Part shown: positions 26,505 to 35,741 of the stretch, piece after piece
Numbering within the stretch: position 1 is the first letter of the stretch
Layout of the letters: each line of letters starts with the position of its first letter
NCBI RefSeq assembly: GCF_001687365.1
Contig: NZ_LGLV01000007.1
Coordinates: 372,001 to 436,000, forward strand
Length of the DNA: 64,000 bases
Reading direction: 5' to 3'
Source: Pararhizobium polonicum
GTDB lineage: Bacteria; Pseudomonadota; Alphaproteobacteria; Rhizobiales; Rhizobiaceae
Position numbers and translations under genes: made by a program
Notes under the pieces: model-generated
Databases searched by the model: none
Told to the model about the DNA's origin: nothing
The model's input: only the letters and a program-made list of their open reading frames with translations

Positions 26505-27704
26505 ATGAGTTCTGTTCTCAACGCCGTACCGGTGTCGATCCTCACCGGTTTTCTCGGGGCTGGAAAAACCTCGCTGCTCAACCGGCTGCTGAAGGATCCC
26601 GATCTCACCGATACCGCCGTCATCATCAACGAGTTCGGCGATGTCTCGCTCGACCACCTCCTGGTCGAGGCGTCGAGCGACGGCATCATCGAACTGTCCG
26701 ACGGCTGCCTGTGCTGCACGGTGCGCGGCGAACTGGTCGATACGCTCGCCGACCTGATGGACCGGATGCAGACCGGCAAGATCAAGCCGCTGAAGCGCGT
26801 CATCATCGAAACCACCGGCCTTGCCGATCCGGCCCCGGTGCTGCAGTCGGTGATGGGCAATCCGGTTATCGCCCAGAGCTACCGGCTCGATGGCGTCGTC
26901 ACCGTCGTCGATGCGGTCAACGGCCTTTCGACGCTCGACAATCATGAGGAAGCGGTCAAGCAGGTGGCCATGGCCGACCGCCTGGTCATCAGCAAGATAT
27001 CGCTGGCGACGCCGGATGCGGTCCTTTCGCTGAAGGCGCGTCTCCGCGATCTGAACCCGCGCGCGGCAATGATCGATGGCGATCTGCCGGAAGCGGGCAA
27101 GGCGGAAACCTTCCATTGCGGGCTCTACGACCCGGCGACCAAGATTGCCGATGTCGGCCGCTGGCTTCAGGACGAGGCCGCAGCGGATCACGACCATCAC
27201 CATGATCATGATGGCCACGACCATGATCCCGATCATCACCGTGATCCCGATCATCACCATGATCACGGGCACTGCGGCCATGACCATCATGCGCACGGCC
27301 ACCACCATCACGATGAAAACCGCCATGGCGCGGATATCCGCTCCTTCAGCATCGTCCATGACCGGCCGATCGATCCGATGGCGCTGGAGATGTTCATCGA
27401 TCTTTTGCGCTCCGCCCATGGCGAAAAGCTGCTGCGGATGAAGGCGATCGTCTCCATGTCCGACAAGCCGGACCGGCCGCTGATCCTGCATGGCGTGCAG
27501 ACCGTCTTCCATGCGCCGCAGCGCCTGGCCGCCTGGCCGGACCCGTCCGACCGGCGCACCCGGATGGTGCTGATCACCAAGGACCTGCCGGAAGCGTTCG
27601 TGCGCGATCTCTTCGACGCCTTCACCGGCAAGCCGGGCATCGACCGCCCGGATAGGCAGGCGCTGGAAGACAATCCACTCGCCGTTCCCGGTCTCCGGAT
27701 GTAA
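26505..27704 (+). CDS. G3E-family GTPase (CobW/ZNG1-like) with His-rich metal loop
   Basis: A 399-residue metallochaperone-type GTPase. Walker A is GFLGAGKTS, the metal motif is CLCC, Walker B is ETTGLADP and the base-specificity segment is ISKISLA rather than NKxD. Between the GTPase and CobW_C domains, at ~227-275, lies a run of His and Asp residues (with HDHDGHDHDPDHHRD) likely to bind Zn, Co or Ni. It follows the carboxypeptidase and precedes DUF930. CobW itself serves cobalamin synthesis, but cobS/T lie 11 kb away, so a zinc role is equally possible. Confidence 0.9.
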   Translation: MSSVLNAVPVSILTGFLGAGKTSLLNRLLKDPDLTDTAVIINEFGDVSLDHLLVEASSDGIIELSDGCLCCTVRGELVDTLADLMDRMQTGKIKPLKRVIIETTGLADPAPVLQSVMGNPVIAQSYRLDGVVTVVDAVNGLSTLDNHEEAVKQVAMADRLVISKISLATPDAVLSLKARLRDLNPRAAMIDGDLPEAGKAETFHCGLYDPATKIADVGRWLQDEAAADHDHHHDHDGHDHDPDHHRDPDHHHDHGHCGHDHHAHGHHHHDENRHGADIRSFSIVHDRPIDPMALEMFIDLLRSAHGEKLLRMKAIVSMSDKPDRPLILHGVQTVFHAPQRLAAWPDPSDRRTRMVLITKDLPEAFVRDLFDAFTGKPGIDRPDRQALEDNPLAVPGLRM

Positions 27705-27727
27705 CTCTTCGGTCGAAAAGGATCGGC

Positions 27728-28459
27728 ATGGTTTTCACCGCGGATGAGAGTATCGGCACCATGCCGGCGCATCCGCGAAGCCGGAGCGGGTCGTGGAGCC
27801 TTGGTGCTTCGTTCGCCATCCATCTGGCGATCGGGCTGGCGCTGCTGCTTGTTGTGGCGCCACGCCCGCAGGTTCTGGCGCCGGAAGACAGTGTCAGCGT
27901 CGATGTTCTGACACCGCAGGAGTTCGACGCTGCGAACGGGGCGTCTGCCACCGAAACGCCCGCCCAGAAGCCGGTGGAAGCCTCCGTATCACCGCAGGTC
28001 GAGCAGAAACCCCCTGATTTTACCGAACTGCCGACGGACCGGCCGGCGAATGCGGTGGGCGGCATGGTCCGTGCCACCCATCTCATGTCGGCCAAGGTTC
28101 TGGCCGATCCGCGCAGCGCCAAGGCGCGAAAGGCAATGAAGGAACTCGCTTCGTCAGAGCGTATCGTGCAGCTCTGCAATATCGAGGCGATGGAGCAGGT
28201 TCATGTCTGGAAGGCCAGCTTTCAGCCCGATTTTATCGTCGCCTATGCGATGGCGGATGTGATGCTGGCCGGAAACAGGCTGGAGGCGAACGGCGGCGCA
28301 TTCCGCAGCAAGAGCCAATGGTACAATATTCGCTTCACCTGTGACGTCACGCCGGACATGGCCAAGGTGACCGCGTTTGCCTTCCTGGTGGGGGCCGGGA
28401 TTCCGAAAAGCGAATGGCAGGATCACAACCTCGTGGCGGATGACGGACCGGCCGATTAA
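27728..28459 (+). CDS. DUF930 domain-containing membrane-anchored protein
   Basis: A 243-residue protein of a family common in rhizobia. A TonB-like N-terminal helix (LGASFAIHLAIGLALLLVVA) is followed by a Pro/Glu-rich linker and then the DUF930 domain from about residue 120, with LCNIEAMEQVHVWK and YNIRFTCDV. Two cysteines are conserved-looking and may pair in the periplasm. The function is not known. It follows the GTPase by 23 bases and converges with the TusA-like gene. Confidence 0.83.
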   Translation: MVFTADESIGTMPAHPRSRSGSWSLGASFAIHLAIGLALLLVVAPRPQVLAPEDSVSVDVLTPQEFDAANGASATETPAQKPVEASVSPQVEQKPPDFTELPTDRPANAVGGMVRATHLMSAKVLADPRSAKARKAMKELASSERIVQLCNIEAMEQVHVWKASFQPDFIVAYAMADVMLAGNRLEANGGAFRSKSQWYNIRFTCDVTPDMAKVTAFAFLVGAGIPKSEWQDHNLVADDGPAD

Positions 28460-28462
28460 CGA

Positions 28463-28717
28463 TCAGGCCTTCTTGCGGATTGTGAACCGGTGCCCGGTAG
28501 CCAGTGCCTCGGATTGCGCCAGCGTGTGGCCATCCTCGTTGCAGAAATGCGGAATGTCGATGACAGCAAGCGGGTCGGTCGTCTCGATGGTGATCAGCGC
28601 GCCGGGGGCAAGGGTCAGCATGCGCTTGCGGGTCTTCAGCACCGGCAAGGGGCATTTCAGCCCCTTGAGATCGTAGATCACGCCAGCGGTCGGCAGGCTG
28701 TCCGTCTCAGGCATCAA
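28463..28717 (-). CDS. TusA/SirA-family sulfur-carrier-like protein
   Basis: An 84-residue protein with the family's LKGLKCPLPVLKTRK segment, where the Cys of CPxP carries persulfide in TusA. IETTDPLAVIDIPHFCNEDG is the typical second half. It overlaps the L,D-transpeptidase stop region by four bases (ATGA), so the two are translationally coupled. The role may be tRNA thiolation, molybdenum cofactor or another sulfur transfer. Its pairing with an envelope enzyme has no obvious meaning. Confidence 0.85.
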   Translation of the reverse strand: MMPETDSLPTAGVIYDLKGLKCPLPVLKTRKRMLTLAPGALITIETTDPLAVIDIPHFCNEDGHTLAQSEALATGHRFTIRKKA

Positions 28718-30186
28718 TTGCCCCAGATTTTCCAGAACGGACGCTTTTTCGGCTGTTGCTCAGCAACGGCCTGCTCGGCCACGGGTGCCGCCTCGGTTGT
28801 GGCGGTTGTCTGTACCGCAGCACCGGCCGGCTTCTTCGCCGTCTCAGTGGCGGCCGGGTGCACTGTCGCGACAGCCGCCGGTTTCTGCGTGGTCTGCTTT
28901 GGATCGGCGGGCTGCAAGGCTGCAGCATCAACGGGCTCGACGGCTGCCGGCTCCAGTTTCTGTGCATCAGTACCGCTTCTGGAAAACAGGCCTCCCCAGA
29001 AACCTTTCCGTGCCGGGGCCGTCTGTTCGGCAGCGGCCTGCATGACCGGCTTCGGCAACGGGTTTTCCACCGGTACCGGGATACTCTTGCCGTTGCGGGT
29101 GGTTTTTTCCAGTTCGGCCTGCTGAACTTCGATCGCCTTCTTGGCCTCTTCCAACTCGGCGCGGCGGGCTTCCTGCTTTTCGAGATCGGCGACCTTCATC
29201 AGCTTGCCGGCGTCAAGCGACGTGCCTGTTGGTGCATAGGCCAGTTCCTTGCCGACGCGCTGCTTGGCGACGATCGCCTTGCGCTCGGCTTCCGTTGGCT
29301 CGTACCAGACCAGGCCGGCCAGCTTCTTGGTCGCCTTGGCATAGTCGTCATTGTATTTTTTGTTATAGGACTGCAGCGCCACCTCCATCGCGGGTGGCGT
29401 CGACATCGCCGGGCACTGGCCGGTGGGTGAGAACTTGCCGTCCGTCTGCTGGTTGAAGACGTACTTCTTCTCGCAGATGTTGACTTCCGGCGGTCGCTTG
29501 GTGATCTCGAACTGGTCGTAGCCGGGTTTCAGCATGTTCCAGAAGTCGATATTCGGGCTGTCCTTGTGCCTCGCCATGTTTTCCGCCGTCATGCGGAAGG
29601 GCAGGGCCTGAAGCTGGATTGCCTGCTGGCCGCCCTTGTAGGCATCCCGGGAAAGCGCAAAGATTTCCTGCATCTGCTCGTCGGTCATCGAATAGCAGCC
29701 GGACGACGAGCAGGCGCCATGGATCATCAGATTGGTGCCGAAGCGTCCATTGGCCTGGTCGAAACGGTTGGGGAAACCTGTATTGATGGCAAGGTAATAA
29801 CTGGAATTCGGGTTCATCTGGCCCGGCGAGATCGGATAGAAGCCTTCCGGCGCCTGCCGGTCGCCTTCCTTGACCTTGGGGCCGAGCTTGCCCGACCAGG
29901 CGCAGATCTTGTACTGGCGCAGCATTTCGAAGCGGTTGGAGGCATTGGCCTTCCAGACCTCGAGCACGCCTTCCTCCTTGAAGATGCGCAGCATGATCGG
30001 CGATTCCTTCGCCATGTTCATAGCCTGCATCTTCTGGACGATCTTGCCGGAAAGCTGGTAGTTGACCTTGCTGGAGACCTTCTTGAGGTCGACGTCGACC
30101 GTATCCATCGCCTCGTTGGCGGTGCAGCCCGAAAGCAGTGCGGCGATGGCAGCGGTGGCAACAAGATGTGTCAGACGCATCGGCAA
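28714..30186 (-). CDS. YafK-type L,D-transpeptidase-like lipoprotein
   Basis: A 490-residue protein. The N-terminus is a lipoprotein signal with lipobox LLSGC. The YkuD catalytic segment reads HGACSSSGCYSMTD, placing the nucleophile Cys and His in the YafK-like form. Past residue ~330 it has a long Ala/Glu/Lys-rich coiled coil and a Pro/Thr/Ala tail that other YafK proteins lack. YafK-class enzymes cut or remodel links between peptidoglycan and outer-membrane proteins. The low-complexity tail may span the periplasm. Confidence 0.85.
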   Translation of the reverse strand: MPMRLTHLVATAAIAALLSGCTANEAMDTVDVDLKKVSSKVNYQLSGKIVQKMQAMNMAKESPIMLRIFKEEGVLEVWKANASNRFEMLRQYKICAWSGKLGPKVKEGDRQAPEGFYPISPGQMNPNSSYYLAINTGFPNRFDQANGRFGTNLMIHGACSSSGCYSMTDEQMQEIFALSRDAYKGGQQAIQLQALPFRMTAENMARHKDSPNIDFWNMLKPGYDQFEITKRPPEVNICEKKYVFNQQTDGKFSPTGQCPAMSTPPAMEVALQSYNKKYNDDYAKATKKLAGLVWYEPTEAERKAIVAKQRVGKELAYAPTGTSLDAGKLMKVADLEKQEARRAELEEAKKAIEVQQAELEKTTRNGKSIPVPVENPLPKPVMQAAAEQTAPARKGFWGGLFSRSGTDAQKLEPAAVEPVDAAALQPADPKQTTQKPAAVATVHPAATETAKKPAGAAVQTTATTEAAPVAEQAVAEQQPKKRPFWKIWGN

Positions 30187-30383
30187 AGGCCCATCAAGAA
30201 AATTGTCGAACGTGGCGTTCCCATCGAGACGGATCGCAGGGAATCAATACGTCCTTATACTTCACAAAATCTTAATCGTGCAGGTCCGCCTTACCCCACC
30301 CGTTCCTGAGCGCAGGAATATGGCCAAGGTTGGACGGCGCCCGCAGTTTGGCCGCCGAACGCGCCTGAATCCAGAAAATATCC

Positions 30384-31337
30384 TTAGAGCTGGCGTCCAA
30401 TGCTCAGATATTTCTGGCGGCGGTCGGAGCGCAACTGGTCGCCGGTGCGGCCCGAAAGCTCCTTCAGCGCGTCGGCGATCACGGTGCCGGTCTTTTCGAT
30501 CACGGCGGCCGGATCACGATGCGCGCCGCCGACGGGCTCGCCGATGATGCCGTCGATGATCCCCAGCGATTTCAGGTCTTCGGCGGTGATCTTCATGTTG
30601 GTGGCGGCTTCCTTGGCGCGGGTACTGTCGCGCCAGAGGATGGAGGCGGCACCTTCCGGCGAGATCACGCTGTAGATCGAGTGCTCCAGCATGTAGACGC
30701 GGCTGCCCGTGGCAATGGCGATGGCGCCGCCCGAACCACCTTCGCCGATGACGACGGAGACGATCGGCACGCGCATGTTGAGGCACATTTCTGTCGAACG
30801 GGCGATGGCTTCCGCCTGGCCGCGCTCTTCCGCCCCAATGCCCGGATAGGCGCCGGCGGTATCGATCAGGGTGATCAGCGGCAGGCCGAAACGGTCGGCC
30901 ATTTCCATGACGCGGATCGCCTTGCGGTATCCTTCCGGGCGGGCGCTGCCGAAATTGTGCTTGATGCGCGACTTGGTGTCGTTGCCTTTTTCCTGGCCGA
31001 TGACGGCGACAGGAGTACCGCGGAAGCGCGCAAGACCGGCCTGGATCGCCTCGTCATTGGCAAACTTGCGGTCACCGGCGAGCGGCGTGAATTCGGTGAA
31101 CAGGCTGGCTGCATATTCCTGGAAATGCGGGCGCTGCGGATGGCGCGCGACCTGCGTCTTCTGCCAGGGGTTCAGCTTGGAATAGATCTCCGCCATCGCC
31201 TCGCGGGTGCGGACTTCCAGACGCTCGACCTCGTCTGCCGTATCGATGCTCTCATCTTCGCTGGCAATCTTCTTCAACTCGTGAATTTTGCCTTCGAGAT
31301 CGGAGATTGGTTTTTCGAAATCGAGATAATTGTGCAT
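30384..31337 (-). CDS. accA: Acetyl-CoA carboxylase carboxyltransferase subunit alpha
   Basis: A 317-residue carboxyltransferase subunit that, with AccD, moves CO2 from biotin to acetyl-CoA for fatty acid synthesis. Markers are the N-terminal [19 protein letters not shown], the crotonase-fold [17 protein letters not shown] and the oxyanion region [15 protein letters not shown]. Length is standard. It is the gene after xerD on the same strand, with 80 bases between. Confidence 0.97.
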   Translation of the reverse strand: MHNYLDFEKPISDLEGKIHELKKIASEDESIDTADEVERLEVRTREAMAEIYSKLNPWQKTQVARHPQRPHFQEYAASLFTEFTPLAGDRKFANDEAIQAGLARFRGTPVAVIGQEKGNDTKSRIKHNFGSARPEGYRKAIRVMEMADRFGLPLITLIDTAGAYPGIGAEERGQAEAIARSTEMCLNMRVPIVSVVIGEGGSGGAIAIATGSRVYMLEHSIYSVISPEGAASILWRDSTRAKEAATNMKITAEDLKSLGIIDGIIGEPVGGAHRDPAAVIEKTGTVIADALKELSGRTGDQLRSDRRQKYLSIGRQL

Positions 31338-31417
31338 GTGATGCGTTTCCGATCATATTGCGCCAGTGGCCATGGATGTGACGATGCCAGTCGTTCCGGC
31401 CAAGTGTTCTGGCGCTC

Positions 31418-32374
31418 CTAATCCTGTTTTTTCGCCTGTTTGGCAAGAGGGTGATGGTTCTGGACCAGCTGATGCAGCCGTTCTTCCAGCACATGGGTAT
31501 AGATTTGTGTCGTTGAAATGTCCGAATGTCCGAGAAGTTCCTGCACGGCGCGCAGGTCCGCGCCGTTGGCCAGAAGGTGACTGGCAAAGGCATGGCGCAG
31601 CACATGCGGCGAAATCGCCGCGACCCGGATGCCGGCGCGGGCGGCCAGATCCTTCAGGTCGCGGGCAAAAACCTGCCGTGGCAGGTAGCCGGCCTTGCCC
31701 GACGAGGGGAAAAGCCAGAGGCTTTCCGGCGGCGGTGTTTTCTGCGCGGCATTGTCGCTGGCCATGGCGGTGCCATAGGCCTGCATGGCGCGGATCGCCG
31801 AGTGCGACAGTGGTACCAAGCGCTCCTTGTTGCCCTTGCCGCGAATGACGAGGAACCGTCCGTTCTGGGCCAGCACGGACGCCGGCAGCGAGACCAGTTC
31901 GCTCACCCGCATGCCGGTGGCATAGAGCAGCTCGATCAGTGCATGCATGCGCAGTCGCGCCACGGGATCGCTGCCGCCCTCGGCTGCTTCCTGTTCCGCC
32001 CGGCCGATCAGTTTGGAAACATCGTCGATGCTCAGCACTTTCGGCAGCGGGCGGGCTTTCTTCGGCGCATCGAGCACCCCGGTCGGATCGTCGGTGCGCA
32101 GCCCTTCGGCATAGAGAAACTTGTAGAACTGCCTTAGTGCCGAGAGCCTGCGCGCCTGCGACGATGCCTTGAAGCCCTGCTGGGCGAGATGGGAAAGATA
32201 GGCGCGCAGATCATCCGAGGTGGCGTCAGTCGGCTTGACGCCGCGCTGCTTGAGGAAGGAGGAGGCATCCTCCAGGTCGTGTTCATAGGACAGGAGCGTG
32301 TTGTTGGCGGCGCCGCGTTCGGCGCTCATCATCTCCAGGAAGGACTCCATATGGGCGGCGGAAAGATCGATCAT
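31418..32374 (-). CDS. xerD: Tyrosine recombinase XerD
   Basis: A 318-residue site-specific recombinase. The SAM-like DNA-binding domain covers residues 1-95 ([20 protein letters not shown]). The catalytic domain has Arg in [13 protein letters not shown], Lys in [37 protein letters not shown] and the nucleophile Tyr in the last of these. With XerC it resolves chromosome dimers at dif. Its start overlaps the upstream 49-codon gene by four bases (ATGA). Confidence 0.93.
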   Translation of the reverse strand: MIDLSAAHMESFLEMMSAERGAANNTLLSYEHDLEDASSFLKQRGVKPTDATSDDLRAYLSHLAQQGFKASSQARRLSALRQFYKFLYAEGLRTDDPTGVLDAPKKARPLPKVLSIDDVSKLIGRAEQEAAEGGSDPVARLRMHALIELLYATGMRVSELVSLPASVLAQNGRFLVIRGKGNKERLVPLSHSAIRAMQAYGTAMASDNAAQKTPPPESLWLFPSSGKAGYLPRQVFARDLKDLAARAGIRVAAISPHVLRHAFASHLLANGADLRAVQELLGHSDISTTQIYTHVLEERLHQLVQNHHPLAKQAKKQD

Positions 32375-32520
32375 TGCGGCTTGTTGATCCGCTCGGACGG
32401 GATGCGGATGGTCACGTCGCGCTCCACCGGATTGACGAAGGTCACCAGTGCCACCATCGTTCCATAAATCACGCCGGCGATCAGGGCGCAGATGGACAGG
32501 AATCGGAACAGGGTGGGCAT
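32371..32520 (-). CDS. Small membrane protein (49 aa) coupled to xerD
   Basis: A 49-residue frame starting [20 protein letters not shown] with one transmembrane helix, followed by a short basic/acidic tail ([18 protein letters not shown]). GGAG lies 7 bases upstream, and the stop overlaps the xerD ATG, so translation is coupled. The function is unknown. The ideal ribosome site and overlap argue that it is expressed. Confidence 0.75.
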   Translation of the reverse strand: MPTLFRFLSICALIAGVIYGTMVALVTFVNPVERDVTIRIPSERINKPQ

Positions 32521-32679
32521 TTTCAACTCCTCGGGTCAGCGATCTATATGACCATGCCTGTTTGCAAGTGCAAGAACCGCCGTGTCACCGCCGGTTTCGT
32601 GCCATCATGTAGGCCGCCATGTCTTGACGCTTCCCGCCGATTTGTCGATACCGGTGCGGAACGGGGAAATTGAAACTGC

Positions 32680-33258
32680 ATGAGCGACGTGATCGAACCG
32701 GTTTCCGAGGCGCTGATCGAGCAGGCGAAGGCCGCACTCGGGCGACGGAACCTCGTCTTCGTCGGTCTGATGGGGGCCGGCAAATCGGCGGTCGGCCGGA
32801 TGACGGCCGCTGCCCTCGGCGTGCCTTTCATCGATTCCGACCATGAGATCGAGCGCGTCTCGCGCATGACGATCAGCGAACTTTTCGCGGCTTACGGTGA
32901 AGAGGAGTTCCGCTCGCTCGAGGCCCGCGTCATCAAGCGTCTGCTGCAATCGGGCCCGCGTGTCGTCTCCACCGGCGGCGGCGCCTATATCAACGAGCGC
33001 ACGCGCAAGCATATCAAGCGCCACGGTCTGTCGGTCTGGCTCAATGCCGAACTCGATGTTTTGTGGGAGCGTGTCAACAAACGCGACAGCAGGCCGCTTC
33101 TGAAGACCGAAAACCCGAAACAGACGCTCGAAAACCTCATGCACGCCCGTTATCCGATCTATGCCGAGGCGGATTTGACCGTGCTCTCCCGCGATGTGAA
33201 GAAGGAGGTGATGGTGGAAGAGGTTCTTGCCGCTCTCGCCACCATCCCGAAGAAGTGA
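32680..33258 (+). CDS. aroK: Shikimate kinase
   Basis: A 192-residue P-loop kinase that phosphorylates shikimate in aromatic amino acid synthesis. Walker A is [12 protein letters not shown], the shikimate-binding Asp/Arg appear in [12 protein letters not shown], the GGGAY motif is present and the lid is RDSRPLL. The first ~23 residues are an extension usual in rhizobia. It is 4 bases from aroB; the order aroK-aroB is common in proteobacteria. Confidence 0.96.
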   Translation: MSDVIEPVSEALIEQAKAALGRRNLVFVGLMGAGKSAVGRMTAAALGVPFIDSDHEIERVSRMTISELFAAYGEEEFRSLEARVIKRLLQSGPRVVSTGGGAYINERTRKHIKRHGLSVWLNAELDVLWERVNKRDSRPLLKTENPKQTLENLMHARYPIYAEADLTVLSRDVKKEVMVEEVLAALATIPKK

Positions 33259-33262
33259 AGCC

Positions 33263-34396
33263 ATGACCCGTGCCAGCCTGTCCGCCGCCCCGAAAACCGT
33301 CCGCGTCGATCTCGGCGACCGTTCCTACGACATCCTCATCGGCCCCGGCCTGATCGCCACTGCCGCAGGCGAGATCGCCGGACGCCTGAAGGGCCGCCGC
33401 ATGGCTGTGATTACCGACGAGCACGTCGCACCGCTCTATCTGGAGCCTTTGATGGCAAGCCTCAAGGAAAAGGGCATCGAGGCCGTGTCGCTTGTCCTGC
33501 CGGCCGGCGAAAAGACCAAGAGCTTCGAACATCTGATCCCCGTCTGCGAGGCGATCCTCGGCGCCCGGATCGAGCGCAACGACGCGGTCATCGCGCTCGG
33601 CGGTGGCGTCATCGGCGATCTCACCGGCTTTGCCGCCGGCATCGCCCGTCGCGGCTCGCGTTTCATCCAGATTCCGACATCGCTTCTGGCGCAGGTGGAC
33701 AGTTCCGTCGGCGGCAAGACCGGCATCAACTCGCCGCATGGCAAGAACCTGATCGGCGTCTTCCATCAGCCGGATCTGGTGCTGGCTGATACCGACGTGC
33801 TCGACACGCTGAGCCCGCGTGAATTCAGGGCCGGTTATGCGGAGGTCGCCAAATACGGGCTGATCGACAAGCCGGATTTCTTCGCCTGGCTGGAAAAGAA
33901 CTGGCAGGCGGTGTTTGCCGGCGGTGAGGCCCGGATCGAGGCGATCGCCATCAGCTGCCAGGCCAAGGCCGATGTCGTCGCCGCCGACGAGCGCGAGAAC
34001 GGCCGGCGTGCGCTGCTCAATCTGGGGCACACTTTCGGGCATGCGCTGGAAGCGGCGACCCAGTATGATGGAAGGCGGCTCGTGCATGGCGAGGGCGTGG
34101 CGATCGGCATGGTGCTGGCGCATCAGTTTTCGGCGCGTATGAACCTGGCAAGCCCCGACGACGCGACGCGGGTCGAAACGCATCTGAAAGCGGTCGGCCT
34201 GCCGACCCGCATGAACGACATTCCGGGCACGCTGCCACCGGCGGAAAAGCTGATGGACGCCATTGCCCAGGACAAGAAGGTGAAGGGCGGCAAGCTGACC
34301 TTCATCCTGACGCGGGGCATCGGCCAGTCCTTCGTCGCCGATGACGTGCCGGCCAATGAAGTGTTGCGGTTTCTTGAGGAAAAACATCCGGGATGA
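33263..34396 (+). CDS. aroB: 3-dehydroquinate synthase
   Basis: A 377-residue enzyme making dehydroquinate from DAHP with NAD and zinc. Markers are [50 protein letters not shown] and the zinc site [12 protein letters not shown]. The ATG at 33263 is used; the longer frame runs back into aroK. Its stop overlaps the next start (ATGA). Confidence 0.97.
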   Translation: MTRASLSAAPKTVRVDLGDRSYDILIGPGLIATAAGEIAGRLKGRRMAVITDEHVAPLYLEPLMASLKEKGIEAVSLVLPAGEKTKSFEHLIPVCEAILGARIERNDAVIALGGGVIGDLTGFAAGIARRGSRFIQIPTSLLAQVDSSVGGKTGINSPHGKNLIGVFHQPDLVLADTDVLDTLSPREFRAGYAEVAKYGLIDKPDFFAWLEKNWQAVFAGGEARIEAIAISCQAKADVVAADERENGRRALLNLGHTFGHALEAATQYDGRRLVHGEGVAIGMVLAHQFSARMNLASPDDATRVETHLKAVGLPTRMNDIPGTLPPAEKLMDAIAQDKKVKGGKLTFILTRGIGQSFVADDVPANEVLRFLEEKHPG

Positions 34397-35727
34397 GCAA
34401 CGAGACATTCACGGTTTTCCTGGCGGACTACGCTCCGGGCATCCTGATCATCCTGCTGATGATCGTCCTGTCGGCTTTCTTTTCAGGTTCCGAGACGGCG
34501 TTGACGGCGGCTTCCCGCGCCCGCATGCACACCCTGGAGGCCAATGGCGATGAGCGCGCCGGCCTCGTCAACCGGCTGATCGAGCGGCGCGACCGGCTGA
34601 TCGGTGCGCTGCTGATCGGCAACAATCTCGCCAATATCCTCTCCTCGTCCATCGCCACCAGTCTGTTTCTGCATTTCTTCGGCACGTCCGGCGTTGCCTA
34701 TGCGACGCTGGCGATGACCGTGATTCTCGTCATCTTCGCCGAAGTGCTGCCGAAGAGCTGGGCGATCTCGTCGCCGGACCGGTTTGCGCTTGGTGTGTCG
34801 CGCACCGTCAATCTCTTCGTGCTGGTGGTCGGCCCGGTTTCGGGCCTTGTGAACTGGATCGTCCGGCGCATCCTTGGTGTCTTCGGTTTCAACCTGTCGT
34901 CCGATACGCCGATGCTGACGGCGCATGAGGAGCTGCGCGGCGCGGTCGACCTGCTGCATCGCGAAGGCTCGGTCATCAAGGCCGATCGCGACCGGCTGGG
35001 CGGCGTGCTCGATCTGGGTGAGCTCGAAGTCTCCGACATCATGATCCACCGCACCTCGATGCGCGGCATCAATGCCGACGATGCGCCGGAAGTCGCGGTC
35101 CGCGCGGTTCTCGAAAGCCCCTATACCCGCATGCCGGTCTGGCGCGGCTCGACCGACAACATCATCGGTGTCGTCCATGCCAAGGATCTCCTGCGCGCGC
35201 TGGCCGAGCCGGATGTCGAGCCGGAAAATCTCGATATCAGCCGGATTACGCAAAAGCCGTGGTTCGTGCCGGATACGACCAATCTCAAGGACCAGCTCAA
35301 TGCCTTCCTGCGCCGCAAGGCGCATTTTGCCATCGTCGTCGATGAATATGGCGAGGTTCAGGGGCTGGTGACGCTGGAGGATATTCTGGAGGAGATCGTC
35401 GGTGATATCTCCGACGAACACGATCTGGAAATCCAGGGCGTGCGCCAGGAAGCCGACGGTTCGATCGTCGTCGATGGCAGCGTGCCGATCCGCGACCTCA
35501 ACAGGGCGCTCGACTGGACCCTGCCGGACGAGGAGGCGACGACGGTCGCCGGCCTCGTCATCCACGAATCGAAGACCATTCCCGAGGAGCGGCAGGCGTT
35601 CACCTTCTACGGCAAGCGCTTCATCGTGATGAAGCGGGTGAAGAACCGCATCACGCGGCTGCGGATCAGGCCGGCGGATGACGCAGCAACGCCTCCGCCC
35701 CTGGTGCAGGGCGAAGGCCGCGAGTAA
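34393..35727 (+). CDS. HlyC/CorC-family transporter (CNNM/DUF21, CBS pair, CorC_HlyC)
   Basis: A 444-residue protein. The DUF21 membrane domain (~1-190) has [20 protein letters not shown]. Two CBS domains (~210-335) include [20 protein letters not shown], and a CorC_HlyC domain ends the protein. Relatives export Mg2+ or Co2+ and are often mis-named hemolysins. It is the third gene of the aroK-aroB run and overlaps aroB by four bases. Confidence 0.91.
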   Translation: MSNETFTVFLADYAPGILIILLMIVLSAFFSGSETALTAASRARMHTLEANGDERAGLVNRLIERRDRLIGALLIGNNLANILSSSIATSLFLHFFGTSGVAYATLAMTVILVIFAEVLPKSWAISSPDRFALGVSRTVNLFVLVVGPVSGLVNWIVRRILGVFGFNLSSDTPMLTAHEELRGAVDLLHREGSVIKADRDRLGGVLDLGELEVSDIMIHRTSMRGINADDAPEVAVRAVLESPYTRMPVWRGSTDNIIGVVHAKDLLRALAEPDVEPENLDISRITQKPWFVPDTTNLKDQLNAFLRRKAHFAIVVDEYGEVQGLVTLEDILEEIVGDISDEHDLEIQGVRQEADGSIVVDGSVPIRDLNRALDWTLPDEEATTVAGLVIHESKTIPEERQAFTFYGKRFIVMKRVKNRITRLRIRPADDAATPPPLVQGEGRE

Positions 35728-35741
35728 CGAAATAGCCGGCT

